DNA from: Erinaceus europaeus
Lineage: Eukaryota > Chordata > Mammalia > Eulipotyphla > Erinaceidae
Direction: 5' to 3'
Assembly: GCF_950295315.1 (NCBI RefSeq)
Contig: NC_080179.1
Span: forward strand, 70,678,615-70,742,614
DNA: 64,000 bases
Position numbers and translations under genes: made by a program. Below the pieces are notes generated by a model, which worked only from the letters and a program-made list of their open reading frames with translations, made no database searches and had not been told where the DNA came from. Below are positions 23,325 through 36,469 of this stretch, one piece after another; within the stretch, counting starts at the first letter, position 1, and the number at the start of each line of letters is the position of its first letter.

Positions 23325-23632
23325 GGGAGTCCGGAGGTAGTGCAGCAGGTTAAGTGCACGTGACGCAAAAGTGCACGTGACGCAAAGTGCAAGGACTGGC
23401 AGAAGGATCCGGGTTCGAGCCTCCAGCTTCCTATCTGTAGGGGAGTCGCTTCACAGGCAGTGAAGCAAATCTTCAGGTGTCTGTCTTTCTCTCCTCCTCT
23501 GTCTTCCCTTCCTCTCTCCATTTCTCTCTGTCCTATCCAACAATGATGGCAGCAATAACAACAACAATAATAATGACAAGAGCAACAAAAGGGAAAAATA
23601 ATAAAATTAAAAAAAATTATATATATATATAT
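23325..23632 (+). repeat. SINE with duplicated tRNA segment
   Basis: Perfect 14-bp duplication aaagactgcatttc (23311-23324 and 23633-23646). The head carries a tandem copy of gtgcacgtgacgcaaa. Confidence 0.9.
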
Positions 23633-24041
23633 AAAGACTGCATTTCATTGCCTTTAGGCAGTTTCGGAATAAATAAATTTAAGGATTCTTGTTTCCATTT
23701 GTAAATAAAGCTCAAGCTATTATGAGCATATTAAATGAACCCAACTTTCATGTCAGCTTAAGTCTAAAGAGAAGAAGTTACAGTTTATTACGCAACTATT
23801 TTGCACCAGGATTCACACAGTTTGTATTATTTATGCTACAACATTTAGTCATCTCAAATTCTGCAAGGTAGGCATTTTGGATCCATTTTATAAGTGAGAT
23901 CACTGAAGAAAACAAACATACAGAACAAATACAGAAGCAAGTACTACTCTAAGAGTAACAGGTATTTTTCCATCAAAATTACACTATGTTTCAATCACTA
24001 GCTGTGAACTTTGAGGAGTTTCTTCTTAAAATGAAAATGAA

Positions 24042-24262
24042 AAAATTTTTAAATTTAATTAATCACTTTATTATTATTGGATAGGGACAGAGATAAATTA
24101 CGAAGGGGAGACAGAGAGGGAGAGAGACAGAGAGACACTTGTAGCCCTGTTTCACTGCTCGTGAAGCTTTCTCCCTGAGGTAGGGACCAGGGGCTTGAAC
24201 CTGGGTCGTTGTGCATTGCAGTGTGTGCACTTAACCAGGTGCGCGCCACTGCCTGGCCCCCT
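24042..24262 (-). repeat. SINE, 'cacctggttaag' subfamily
   Basis: Reverse orientation; gatagggacagagataaatt body and head ending ctgcctggcccc. Confidence 0.8.
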
Positions 24263-24274
24263 AAATTGAAGATT

Positions 24275-24865
24275 TATTCCCAACTCTGACACCATCTTCC
24301 CAGACAATACTTTCAGCCCACCTGCATGTTAGCTATTGTGCTCAGGCAAAAATTAGTAAAGTCATGGGCTCTTTGAACTATATCAAATTGACTTCCTAGC
24401 TTCTTCCAACATGAAGACCCCCAAATCTCACCTGCTATATTTTTACTTTTAGGTTCCTGATTATTAAACAGTTTGTTCTGCTTTATATTTTAATGCTTTT
24501 TCAGCCACCAAGTTGCAGATGCTACCATGACACCAACCTGACTTTCCTAGGCAGATGACCTCATCAACGTGGCCTGGAGCCCCACTTCCCCAGAGCCCTG
24601 CCCCACTAGGGAAAGATAGAAACAGGCTGGGAGTATGGATAGGCCTGTCAACGCCCATGTCCAGCAGGGAAACGATTACAGAAGCCAGACCTCCCACCTT
24701 CTGCACCCCATAAAGATCTTTAGTCCATACTCCCAGAGGGATAAAGAACAGGGAAACTTCCACTAGATGGGAATGGGGCATGGCAGTCTGGTGGTGGAAA
24801 TTGTATGGAATTGTACCCCCTCTTGTCCCACAATCTTGTTGATCGTTACTAAATCACAAATATTT
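24275..24865 (+). repeat. Family D element, longer copy
   Basis: Starts near caactctgacaccatcttcc and runs to the common 3' end (gttgatcgttactaaatcac). Confidence 0.7.
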
Positions 24866-24894
24866 TTTTAAATGAAGATTTTCTGTTTATCTAT

Positions 24895-25060
24895 TTATGT
24901 ATCTGATGTGCTTTATTTTTTATTTCATTTACTTTTTCCATGAGGTAGAGCAAGACAGAGAGGAAAGAGAAAGGGGAGAGAGCCGGCACAGCACTGGGAC
25001 TAGGCTTATACCTGGGTTGCGGACATGTGTCAGAACAGCCTCTAAGCAAAGCTATTTTAC
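24895..25060 (-). repeat. Degenerate SINE
   Basis: Reverse orientation, purine-rich body and a decayed head. Confidence 0.5.
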
Positions 25061-25284
25061 TGGTTCTCTACTTTAAAAAACATGAGAACAAAGGCTATGG
25101 TGGTGATAAGGATTGCACCTGGCTCTGAAAAGCCTCAGACATGAAAATTGTTGCGGGAACCGCTGGGATTGCTCCCTAATTCTCTGCTTTCTTTTCTATA
25201 CAGTAATACATGCGGGCAGAGAGGGATATGGAAGTCTGCTGCATATACCACTGTGCATATACAGACCCTATTTTCCTTTTTTGC

Positions 25285-25680
25285 CTCCAGGGTTATTGCT
25301 GGGGCTCCGTGCCTGCACTATGAATCCACTGCTCCTGGTGGCCATTCTTTTTTTTTTTTTTTTTTTCATTCTGTTGTTGTTCTTGTTGTTGAATAGGACA
25401 GAGAGAAGTCTGTTTTCCTATTATTTATTTACTCCGTTTTGTTGCCCTTGTTGTTTTATTGCTGTAGTTGTTATAGTTGTTGTTGGATAGGACAGAGAGA
25501 CATGGAGAGAAGAGGGGAAGACAGAGAGGGGGAGAGAAAGATAGACACCTGCAGACCAGCTTCACCACCTGTGAAGCGACGCCCCTGCAGGTGGGGAGCT
25601 GGGGGCTCGAACCGGGATCCTTACACCTGTCCTTGCATTTTGCACCATGTGCGCTTAACCCGCTGCACTACCACCCGACT
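25285..25680 (-). repeat. SINE inserted into an older SINE
   Basis: A distal-module fragment (25285-25410) is interrupted by a younger copy (25411-25680). The sequence ctgttttcctatt occurs at both edges of the younger copy as a target duplication. Confidence 0.8.
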
Positions 25681-25860
25681 ACCTGTTTTCCTATTTTAAA
25701 AAAAACAACAAATAATACATCTAAGCAGAGAAGGGTAATAAGCATAAAAGTAAAACTAAGATTATTGATCAAATGAGGATTAAATACAAAATTCTGATGT
25801 TTCTCTTACATCAGTAAAAGTCAATATAGTCACATCAAGAAAATAAAGAAATCATCTTAC

Positions 25861-25965
25861 CTCACTATAATTTATTTTATTTTGTCTTGCCAACATAATT
25901 TCTGGTGTATCAGGCATGATATGGACTTGGGTCTTGTCTTTGTCCCAGGCTTCTGTGTATAAGCG
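25861..25965 (-). CDS. NEB: NEB window exon 23 (105 bp, 35 aa)
   Basis: Single module [19 protein letters not shown] to [10 protein letters not shown], donor GTAAGA. It follows quartet 6's 204-bp exon and precedes the longest intron of the window (6,059 bp). Confidence 0.97.
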
Positions 25966-26899
25966 CTGTGAGGAACACAGAGGTTATTTCATTTTTGTTT
26001 AAGTTAGTTGTAAATTGGAGTTTTCATTTAAAAGATCATGACAAAGTTGAAAGCTAGTCTACTTGCTATATCATGTGCTATATTCTTTTCTTTGCTATTC
26101 TAAGACAGTTATTACCACTCAGTATGAATGTAAACTTATATATCAAAATAAAGCATGTTTGCACATGTTTCATTATAGTATTATCTTTACCACAATTACA
26201 TTAAAAGACCAGTATTTTCCATAATTATATACAAATGCACTGTGCTGTATTAATGAATCCTTCCACATGGTTTTAGATTATTAACTGCAAATTTGCCTGT
26301 ATATACCACCTCTAGATTTCTTTTACATAAATACTATGGATATTTGCACTTGACTTCCTTGTTCTAAACTCCTTAGATAAGTACCCAGAAGAAAATAACT
26401 TTGATACCAAACAATGTGTAACTCTCATAGGCTTCAAACAATTTAGACATCAAACAGGTGTCCTGTTCTTTTTTTTAAATTTTTTTTAATTATCTTTTTA
26501 TTTATTGGATAGAGACAGCCAGAAATCAAGAGGGAAGGGGGTGATAGAGAGGGAGAGAGACAGAGAGACACCTGCAGCCCTGCTTCACCACTCGTAAAGC
26601 TTCCCCCCTGCAGGTGGGGCCCAGGGGCTCGAACCTGGGTCCTTGCGTATTATAATACATGCGCTTAACCAGGTGCGCCACCACCTGGCCCCTGGGTGTC
26701 CTGTTCCTAAATCAGGCTGTTCCACAAGAGATATCAAAACAGAAGTTCTCACAGTTATCTTTTAATCCTAGTGTAACTTAATAGAAACCTCGACCAAATC
26801 ACTGTACACAGGGTAGCAACTGGATACAAAAAGACAAGTAATTGTAGATAGTCCTTAGAACACATAACCCTGATTTATACCCCCAGAATGGGTGCCCAC
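25966..26899 (-). other. NEB: Intron between window exons 22 and 23
   Basis: It contains one SINE (26477-26692) with a clear target duplication; the rest is AT-rich unique sequence. Confidence 0.75.
26477..26692 (-). repeat. SINE, 'cacctggttaag' subfamily
   Basis: Well preserved; ggtgtcctgttc flanks both ends. Confidence 0.88.
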
Positions 26900-27103
26900 C
26901 TTGTTCATGGTGATGGCATTGTTCTTGGCCAGCACCTGCTCCAGGGAATCTGTCACACTGGTAAATTTCAGCTTGTCTGGAGGCTGGCGGTAGATGTTGT
27001 CACTCAGAATCTCTGCAGCTCTCTTGCACCTCACTACTTCCACAGAGTCAATGGGGACCCAGCCGATACCCTTCAGCCACTGGAGATCTGACTTATAAAC
27101 ATT
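26900..27103 (-). CDS. NEB: NEB window exon 22 (204 bp, 68 aa)
   Basis: Two modules NVYKSDLQWLKGIGWVPIDS to [15 protein letters not shown] is at 9-15 and the second motif is SDNIYR. The usual glycine in VPIGS is aspartate here (VPIDS). The 3' 129 bp match window exon 18 with one mismatch. Confidence 0.97.
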
Positions 27104-27711
27104 CTGGTGAGATCAAACACAGAAGCAAATGTTACTAAGGCTGCTGGGCTCACTTAACTTAAAAGACATGAAAGAAAATGACGGAAAAGCTTGAATAGTC
27201 AAACTTTACACTTAGGCCTTTTGAATAAGGAGGCCAAATTAAATATAGTGTTGTGGTATTATGTTTTAAGTAAAGAAAAACACAGATTATCAAGGCTGGT
27301 GAGAATAAATATCTGTTTTTAAGTTTTTATTTATTTATTTTCCCTTTTGTTGACCTTAATTTTTACTGTTGTTGTTGATGTCGTCGTTGTTGGATAGGAC
27401 AGAGAGAAATGGAGAGAGGAGGGGAAGAAAGAGAGGGGGAGAGAAAGACAGACACCTGCAGACCTGCTTCACTGCCTGTGAATTGACTCCCCTGTAGGTG
27501 GGGAGCCGCGGGCTTGAACCGGGACCGTTGCGCCAGTCCTTGTGCTTTGCGCCACCTGCGCTTAACCCACTAAGCTACCGTCCAACTCCCAAGAATAAAT
27601 ATCTTCTGAGGGCTTTGCCAAAAAACTCCACACTCTGACCTACTTGTTACTACTGTCATTATTATCAAGAATGTGGTCACCACTGGCATTTAGTAGGTCT
27701 CAGCTACTCAC
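27104..27711 (-). other. NEB: Intron between window exons 21 and 22
   Basis: Mostly one SINE (27318-27590) in an otherwise unremarkable 608-bp intron. Confidence 0.75.
27318..27590 (-). repeat. SINE
   Basis: Reverse orientation with typical body and head ending gctaccgtccaactccc. Confidence 0.88.
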
Positions 27712-28023
27712 GTCACTCTGGAGGTCATAGGCCTGTCGAGCATGGATGACATCATTCTGGTCAGGCAGACACGTCCACTGGTGCAGGTAGTTCCTGTAGT
27801 CAATGTCACTGACCAGCGTCTGGCATTGCTTGGCCAGCACCACCCCCAGCATGTCCACTGGGCTGCTGTACTTGGTCTTCCACTTCTCAAAGTCCTTCTT
27901 GTACTCCCGGTCACTCTGGATCTTGGCCACGTGCATGGACCACATCATCTTGGGGTCATCCTTGATGTCCCGTGCTCCAATGTGGTGGCCGAGCTGCTTG
28001 CGGTAGCCATCTTTGTATTTGTA
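27712..28023 (-). CDS. NEB: NEB window exon 21 (312 bp, 104 aa)
   Basis: Three modules, [20 protein letters not shown] to QAYDLQSD, with SDREYK at 37-42 and SDIDYR at 72-77. It shares 284 consecutive identical bases with window exon 17. The DG in YKYKDG and the first codons distinguish it. Confidence 0.97.
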
Positions 28024-28406
28024 CTGAAATAAAAACAGGTCATTTTGAAATATAGAAGGGGCTAAAGATTTCATTAATTTAAACCTTTACTACTTAATTC
28101 TTGCAGAAAAAATGGTATTATCTCAGTATCATCTCCTTAGCTCAAACTGTGACTTGACTTCACAGCAATTCTCTCTAAAGGGAGGACAGATCAAACTTCA
28201 CAGCTGTATGGCCTACAGACATTAAATCCCTAGAAATAAATGCAGTGACCTTTTTTTCATAAAGTTAGATCGTACACTGTACATTTCTTATGTTGGAAAA
28301 ATTAAACCACTAACATCAGTACATGTGGCTTTGAGAATGTTATTATTGAGTCTGCAAATACCATTTCACCCTGCACTCTGTTCCTTACTCTTCACATTTG
28401 GTGACT

Positions 28407-28476
28407 CCTCTCTCTCTCTCTCTCCTTCCTTCCCTCTCCCTCTCCCTCTCCCTCTCCCTCTCCCTCTCCCTCTCCC
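28407..28476 (+). repeat. (CTCTCC)n simple repeat
   Basis: CT run followed by tandem CTCTCC/CCTCTC units. Confidence 0.9.
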
Positions 28477-29007
28477 GAGTTTCACTGGGTTATATAATAT
28501 CTTGAAATAGCCTGCCTTGTTTACCATTTTGCAAGTTTCCTGTGACAGAGATCAAATATGGCTGAGGTTTCGCTAAGCTGTCGTATGTGACCCAATAGAC
28601 TGGACGCCTATGAGGAAGCATTTTGCAGATGCTAGTAAGGGCTGACCCTGAAAAACTCTCTCTACTTGAGTCAACAGCATCACATCCAGCCTACTGTGTG
28701 CTGACAGAAGCCTAAATTTCACCCCAGAGGATACCCTTCTGTTAGACAGTGAAATGAGAAACCAGGCTCTTATTCTGCAATTCTTCGTCTTTGCTTATTT
28801 TCATTTATGAGACTGACGTGCTACCTACTGTGCTAACGAGGCGCCTGCTTGTTTCTATTTACAAAGAACTTGAGAGGAAGCATTTCAGGTGCTTTTCCAA
28901 AGAAAGAATTGGCAAAGTTGAATCCTCAGCAGGTTTGGAGAAAGATACAGTCTCCTAGATTTAGGTATAACAGGTGTTTTTTGTTTTTTTTCTAATATAA
29001 CTAAGTT

Positions 29008-29223
29008 ATTTTTTTAAAACATTTTTTTAAATTTTCATTTATTTATTTATTATTGGATAGAGACAGAGAGAAACTGAGAGGAGAGGAGAGACAGAGAGAA
29101 ACCTGCAGCCTTGCTTCACCACTTGTGAAGCTTCCCCCCTGCAGATGGGGATCAGGGGCTTGAACCCAGGTCCTTGTGCACTGCAATGTGTGCACTTAAC
29201 TAGGTGCACCACCACCTGGCCCC
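29008..29223 (-). repeat. SINE, 'cacctggttaag' subfamily
   Basis: Reverse orientation, head ending caccaccacctggcccc. Confidence 0.85.
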
Positions 29224-29467
29224 CTACCAAGTTATTGTTTAAGACTCTTATTTTTAATTTTTTATTACATTATGTAGATTATATATGCGATATATACTTA
29301 TTAAGTATATAAGTAATTTCTGTGAGGGTTTGTGCTCAGAATACGGAGATGAAGATCTTATAATTATAGATATGAAAAACTGTAGGTTTCATTCAATTTT
29401 CAACTGGTTTAGGATACAAACTCTGCGTATGGACCTGGCTCTTAAGGTATCTTGAAGTTGTAAATAT

Positions 29468-29702
29468 AAAGACTGGGGTCAGGAGATGGCTCACCAGGTA
29501 AAGCATACAAATTTGCCTTGTGCTGGGATCCAGGTTTCAAGAACCCAGTCACCACATGGGAGCATCAGGCAAAGAGGAAAGGAAACTTCACCAAGGGTAG
29601 CATGGTGCTATGGTGTCTCTTTTCTCCACCCTCCACCCCACCAACTCTCTCTCTCTCTATATATATATATATGTCTTCTAGCAAGCCAAAAAAAAAAAAA
29701 AA
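29468..29702 (+). repeat. SINE-like element with (TC)n(TA)n and A tail
   Basis: Head ggggtcaggagatggctcac; diverged body; ends in a microsatellite and poly(A). Confidence 0.6.
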
Positions 29703-29830
29703 TAGAACTGGCAGGAAAAGAGTGAAACTTTTTTGAATTTTCATTTAGAGAATAAGCTGCAGACGTGCTTCCTCGGGGCGCCCAGATGCATGTCTGTGTA
29801 GTATAAGGAACCCCAAGCGTAGCCGTTCTA

Positions 29831-30246
<416 letters not shown>

Positions 30247-30654
30247 AAAGTCTGATAGCAACAACTTGGGGGTTAACATATGACATTCATCCTTATAAGC
30301 CATCTACATATGCAGCAATATTGTAAAGTAAATAAACTATCTTATCCCCAAATACTAGATTATTGTAGAAATAAATGAGGTATAGCAATAGGAATAATAA
30401 CAATTGACGGTTTAATTAATCTAGTATGTATTATTATCATTGAAAATATAAAATGTACACAGATGTGATGTTTTGCATAGCAAAACAGATAACTATAACC
30501 TAGTAATGTTGATTAATTGGAAGAGCATCAATCTATCTACATTTCAAGTAAGAAAGAAATTGAAGAATAATACTTTTTTGTCATCTGTGCTATTGCTAGG
30601 CCTTCATGCCTGCACAATTCCAGCAATCCCAGTATACCTTTAAAAAAAAAATTT

Positions 30655-30860
30655 TATTTATAGAAAGGAAACAAACACTGAAAGATACCATAGGATAAAA
30701 GGGGTACAACTCCATACAATTTCCCCCATCAGAACTCCATATCCCATCCCGTCCCCTGATAACTTTCCTATTCTCTATCCCTCTGGGAGTATGGACCCAG
30801 GGTCATTACGGGATGCAGAAGGTGGAAGGTCTGGCTACTGTAATTGCTTCCCCGCTGAAC
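30655..30860 (-). repeat. Family D element, 5'-truncated
   Basis: Reverse orientation; shared signature tatccctctgggagtatgga. Confidence 0.7.
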
Positions 30861-30949
30861 TATGACACTTCCCTCAGTCACTCCAAAGCTAATCTTATCA
30901 AAGTAAGGACTGCAAAAGTCGAATAAGGGCAAGGGACTTTAACGAGGAC

Positions 30950-31166
30950 TCTTCAGTCACTGCCTTTTCTTTTATATATGGAGGGATGGAAGGAGAGAGA
31001 CTGAGAGATGAAGAGGCTGAAAGAGAAGCAATACCACAGCGGCACGGCTCCATGGCTCGTGAAGCTTTCCCTGTGCAGGTGGTCCTGTGTGGTAGCTGGT
31101 GGTTTGAACTGAAGCCATGTGCATGGAAAAGTGTGTCGTCTACTAGGTGAAATATCACCAGCCCCC
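30950..31166 (-). repeat. Degenerate SINE
   Basis: Reverse orientation, decayed head (ggtggtttgaactgaagcca). Confidence 0.6.
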
Positions 31167-32005
31167 AAACCACATAAATGTTATTCACTTTCATGTGGTA
31201 AATACTTTCACTCATTTCCTTAGTCATTTTTTTTTTTTTGGCTGGGACCTTGCACACTGTAACATGGATGTTCAACCAGGTGTGCCATGATCTGGACCTG
31301 AGTCATAATTCTTTATCCTACTAGTGAATCAACTACTGTCCTGTGCATTTTAAATGATACCAACTATGCACCACTCTTCGGAAGGTTGAGAGACAGTTCC
31401 TTGAATTTTTTTTCAGTAGGACTTAATTCCTTCATGCAACTCACACATAGCAAGGAATCCAAAATATCAGTGGTTCAGTCCATTCAAGAACCGTGATTCT
31501 TATACGCATCTTACTATCTCTTAGTAAAATTTTTATGATGACCATCATATTTTATAATCTTTAGACAACGAATAAGAAATAAAAGAGAAAGTACAACTTG
31601 TAACATGGTCAGTAATCACAAGATTCTAAATTTTGACTCTATTTTACCATGAAATAAGTACTTATAAAATTGCCTTTTACAAAACTCCATAGCCAGTACT
31701 GTTGACAGAGAACACTTGACGTAGGAGGTTTTCTCCTCACCATGAGAGTCCAAGTATTGGAACTGCTGCTCTTCCCTCCTATCAGCTTCTCTGACCCTGG
31801 GAAGGGCATTAGCTTCCTTACTAATCTAACTGAATGGACAGTGGTGGGACTAACTGGACATGTCCTGCTCACCTCTGGAACAAGTCCACTGCTTTCCTCT
31901 GTGTCTCTGTGCTCTAAGGAGAACCTCATTTCCAAGGAGGTTGACTAGATGCCCCTGCTCCATATGATGTGTACCCAGGGGAAGATTCTAATTCTGGGGT
32001 AACAG

Positions 32006-32337
32006 GTTTTTTGTTTTGTTTTGTTTTTGCCACCAAGGTTGTCATTGAAGCTCAGTGCCTGAACAATGAATCCACTGCTCTCCTGGCAGATGTTTTTCTT
32101 TCTTTTTTAATTTTCTCATTTCCTTTTTTTTTTTTTTTTTTATCAAATGGGAGAAAGAGACATTGAGAGAAGAGAAGAAGGTAGAGAGGGAGAGAAGGAG
32201 AAATACCTGCATACTTGTTACCTGCTTTCACCGCTTGTGAGTCCCCTCACCATGAAGGTAGCGTGTGAGGGCTCAAACTGGGTCCTTGTGCATGGTCACG
32301 TGTGTACTCAGCCAGGTGTGCCACTGTCCCGCCCCCT
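32006..32337 (-). repeat. SINE with distal module
   Basis: Reverse orientation; taacag flanks both ends; head ending cactgtcccgccccc. Confidence 0.75.
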
Positions 32338-32809
32338 AACAGATCCATTTTGTTCTCATGTAAGTGTGTTGTTTAACCTAATTTCTGTAGTGAAAAACTT
32401 GTTAAGATTTTGGATTCTATTTCTACTCTTATGTTTTACTTCTCAGTTTTATTCAGGATGCAAGTGAGAAATGTTTGTCACTATGACTTACCCCCTTGGT
32501 AGGGTTGCTACACTTAGCCAACGAAAAGATGGCATGGCAAGCTGAACTTGGATTCCAATCAAACAGCAAACTTCGGTTTACTACGTGATGATAATGAGCG
32601 TATCTTCTCTGGCAGTCTTAGGCTACAGACACATATTCGTTCCTACTAACTTGCATGGGTTGTGGCCACAATATGAAAGGATAATGCGATTTCAGTCTGT
32701 TGTGGAATTCTGTAGAATGTGCTACCCAACCCAGATATGAAAGGCTGGAAGGGCTGAGTGTTCACAACATGATTGCTGAAGCTTAGGGTTCTCTGTAGAA
32801 ATAAGTGTG

Positions 32810-33345
32810 ATTTGCTCAACAATTTGTTTGGCTTCGTATGTTAACTCTCTTTTCAGTCACCAGGTTCCAGATGTCATCAGGATGCTGGCCAGGCATCCCT
32901 GGACTGAAGACCCCACCAATGTGTCCTGGAGCTCTGCTTCCCCAGAGACCCACCCTACTAGGGAAAGAGAGAGGCAGACTGGGAGTATGGACCGACCAGT
33001 CAACGCCCATGTTCAGCGGGGAAGCAATTACAGAAGCCAGACCTTCCACCTTCTGCAACCCACAATGACCCTGGGTCCATTCTCCCAGAGGGATAGAGAA
33101 TGGGAAAGCTATCAGGGGAGGGGATGGGATATGGAGATTGGGTGGTGGGAATTGTGTGGAGTTGTGCCCCTCCTATCCTATGGTTTTGTTAATTAATCCT
33201 TTCTTAAATAAAAAAAGAAAAAAAATGAAGAAAAGAAAAACAAGAACTTATAAAGAGGGAGTGTTCAAACTGCCTCTCTTATCCTATGGCTTTTGTCAGT
33301 GTTTACTTTTTATAAATAAAAATTATAAAAAGAAGAAGAAGAAGA
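32810..33345 (+). repeat. Family D element and a second short family D end
   Basis: A copy at 32810-33215 is followed by another 3' end at 33263-33345 (cttatcctatggcttttgtc), each with its own A-rich tail. Confidence 0.7.
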
Positions 33346-33477
33346 AGAAAAAAGAAAGAAGTGTGATATGTGTGCTCTACCAGGTGTGCCGTCACCCAAC
33401 TCCACTCCATAAAAAATAAATGTAACGACAAACAAACAACAACAAAAGCAGTGAAGCATCACTGAGTCTGGCCCTAC

Positions 33478-33582
33478 CTCACTGTAGTTTACTTTGTTCT
33501 GTCTTGCCAGCATGATCTCCGGGGTATCAGGCATAATATGAATCTGAGTCTTGTCTTTGTCCCAGGCCTCTGTGTATAAACG
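33478..33582 (-). CDS. NEB: NEB window exon 19 (105 bp, 35 aa)
   Basis: Single module [19 protein letters not shown] to [10 protein letters not shown], with a GTAGGG donor. The intron to window exon 18 is 336 bp. Confidence 0.97.
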
Positions 33583-33918
33583 CTATCAAAGACGAGATAG
33601 AAAATCAGTTGAGATAGGGATAACTGAAACAAAGTCAAATTAAAAGCAGGATTATTACTGATCTAATCTAGACAAATAAACCCAGGCATAGAGAGAAAAT
33701 ATTTAATAGGAGCGTTATCTCAAGGTTAGCGATCAAGATTTAAAGAGGGCTATAATAGAAAAATAAATATTTAGAAAACTTCAAGTATGTAATCAGAGGC
33801 AAATTGGACTCGACCTCTTCATGGATAATTTAAACTCCAATAATCACTAAATATATCCACTAGATAAATACAGATATGTTTAAGCATCTTAGGAAAACTT
33901 GACATAGCTGGCGCCCAC

Positions 33919-34122
33919 CTTGTTCATGGTGATGGCATTGTTCTTGGCCAGCACCTGCTCCAGGGAATCTGTCACACTGGTAAATTTCAGCTTGTCTGGA
34001 GGCTGGCGGTAGATGCTGTCACTCAGAATCTCTGCAGCTCTCTTGCATTTGACATCCTCCACAGACCCAATGGGGATCCAGCCGATGCCTTTCAGCCATT
34101 GGAGATCAGACTTATAAACATT
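33919..34122 (-). CDS. NEB: NEB window exon 18 (204 bp, 68 aa)
   Basis: Two modules NVYKSDLQWLKGIGWIPIGS to NNAITMNK, with WLKGIGW at 9-15 and SDSIYR. The 3' two thirds (33919-34047 on the plus strand) match window exon 22 with one mismatch; the first 75 coding bases differ at about a dozen positions. Donor GTGGGC. Confidence 0.97.
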
Positions 34123-34461
34123 CTGTGAAAGGTTAAAAAAAAAAAGGTAGAAACACTTTAGCAAGATACCAAAGATTTAGATGAAAGATAGAAATGGAAA
34201 CAATAATGAAGCACGGCTCTGGTCGTTGTCATCTTTGTGCCCGTGGAAAACAAGCTTTCTATAGTAGCTGACCTAACACGGGGATTATATTTTAAAATGG
34301 TGCAGGAAACATCTCCTCGCTGTAACAAAATATGATCACATATAGCAGGATCTGGGGAGAGGAGTGACTGAGTCTAAAATTTTCTGTTCATCTGGTCAAC
34401 GGAGATTGTTACAATGTCCAAGTGCACAGGGAAAAAATAAATGCTAACCCCGAGTGAGAGA

Positions 34462-34580
34462 AACCATCCGGGAGGTGACACAGTGGATAAAGCACTGAAC
34501 CTGAATCTCTGGCATCACAAGTCCCAGAGTGATGATCTAGTTCTCTCTTTATGACTAACAAATAAATACCCTGCAGCTAC
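34462..34580 (+). repeat. Short tRNA-like SINE
   Basis: Head ccgggaggtgacacagtgga; poorly conserved. Confidence 0.5.
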
Positions 34581-35282
34581 TAAGAAATCGTTTTTAGAAG
34601 AGAATTGATGAGATAATGATAGGCCATCGACATAACTGAAAACAGCCCACGCAACAATGGGTGTGGAGAGATGGGATGAGTGGGAGTGGATTTTTCTCAG
34701 TGGATGGATGATGTTGGGTCATTATTACTATCCACATAGTTTTTAAATATTTCAAAATGTCTCTAGTGTTCGTGACTAAAGAGTGAAGTTCAAATATAAT
34801 AATGATGCAGACAGCTAAAGTCCCGAGGCAGATCTGTGATGGCTTTAGTGCTATCCAAGATTTGGGATAATAAATGACCATTTCTTTGACCCCCAAACCT
34901 CAGTCTTGTCCCATAAGAGTTCTCAGGACAGGATGTCTTTCCAGACAACATAGACGTCTTTCCAGAATCATCTTCTCAGCTCTTTATTTCTTACTTTGAG
35001 TGAATTACTTTACTTTTTACAGACATCTGTATACTGACTGAGTATTCACAATTACTTCACAATAATGGAATGGGTGCTTTGGCAGTTTTTCGAAGAACTT
35101 TTTTTTTTTTTTACCTATAACAATCACTAAATAGATATTATAAATTTGTATTTTATAGTAGACCAAAAAAAAGCCTGTTCTAATTACTCTAAGTTGACTA
35201 GTTATTGCTTCTTAAATAGCAACAGCAAGAATGAAAACACTAATATTGCACATTCCTGGAGTGCTTTCCCCCTCATGTTCTT

Positions 35283-35614
35283 TTTTTTTTAACATTTATT
35301 TATTTTCCCTTTTGTTGCCCTTGTTGTTGTTTTTTTATTTATTTTATTTATTTATTTATTCCCTTTGTTGCCCTTGTTGTTTTATTGTTGTAGTTATTAT
35401 TGTTGTTGTCATTGTTGGATAGGGCAGAGAGAAATGGAGAGAGGAAGGGAAGACAGAGAGGAGGAGAGAAAGACAGACACCTGCAGACCTGCTTCACCGC
35501 CTGTGAAGCGACTCCCCTGCAGGTGGGGAGCCGGGGCTCGAACCGGGATCCTTAAGCCGATCCCTGCGCTTTGCGCCACCTGCGCTTAACCCGCTGTGCT
35601 ACAGCCCAACTCCC
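35283..35614 (-). repeat. SINE with duplicated tail segment
   Basis: Flanked by ccccctcatgttctt on both sides; two T-rich tail segments with ttgttgcccttgttgtt. Confidence 0.85.
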
Positions 35615-36185
35615 TCCCCCTCATGTTCTTAAGACCATTTTACAATCTAAGGAAGGCACCATGAAAAGCTTCTTAATACACAGACGCACGAGCCTGAGCA
35701 GCCTGTCGATACTGTCACTCCATGGATGACATTTAATATTCTCACTGTCTTTTGTACGTGTAAGCACAGCTTTATCGCTAGAAAAAAAAAATCACACAGC
35801 ACAGGGTTCTGTATGACAAGCTATGCGGGCACAGGAGTTTTTAATGAGTGGTCTGCAGAGTTTCAGCCAAAAGCCGATGATTCATTATTATTATTAATTT
35901 GTTTTATTTTTCAAAGTCCTCGACTGCATAATAACTCACTCAAAAGTTTATGAATTCAGGCTGCGGGAAAACGCTTCTCCCACCCAGCTTTAAGATGATG
36001 AATTTCCTTCCCGTAGGTCCTAGGTTCTGCCATTACCCCACGGTCCTTCCACAAAGAGAAGCTTGTAAAGGGGCAGAAAGGGGGCACCGGGGTCAGGCAA
36101 CAACCCAGTAGCTTATGAACTCAGTGATTTTTCTTTCCTCCCACCTTTCTTTCCTTTTTTAAAAAATTAATTATTATTATCAATT

Positions 36186-36463
36186 ATTATTTTAAAAATA
36201 TTTATTTACTTACTCCCTTTTGTTGCCCTTGTTTTATTGTGGTAGTTATTATTGTCGTCATTGTTGGATAGGACAGAGAGAAATGGAGAGAGGAGGGGAA
36301 GACAGAGAGGGGGAGAGAAAGACAGACACCTGCAGACCTGCTTCACCGCCTGTGAAGCGACTCCCCTGCAGGTGGGGAGCTGGGGGCTTGAACCGGGATC
36401 CTTACACTGGTCCTTGCGCGTTGCGCCACGTGCGCTTAACCTGCTGTGCTACTGCCCGACTCC
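36186..36463 (-). repeat. SINE (first of a pair)
   Basis: Reverse orientation, well preserved head ending gctactgcccgactccc. Confidence 0.88.
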
Positions 36464-36469
36464 CTTTTG

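Larger units (their letters stand above)
19802..25860 (-). other. NEB: Longest intron (6,059 bp), between window exons 23 and 24
   Basis: A repeat landing zone with SINEs at 19922-20142, 20404-20680, 20726-20845, 22565-22916, 23325-23632, 24042-24262, 24895-25060 and 25285-25680. It also holds the (AGA)n-tailed insert at 20192-20392, an LTR at 20846-21538 and family D copies at 21539-21724 and 24275-24865. Unique-looking stretches are 21740-22540 and 23650-24040. Confidence 0.75.

Noticed and set aside
27742..28032. Plus-strand open frames opposite the 312-bp nebulin exons (also at 36954, 46017, 49773, 55335)
   Set aside because: They are antisense shadows of conserved nebulin codons, recur only because the exons are paralogous, and lack any independent coding support.
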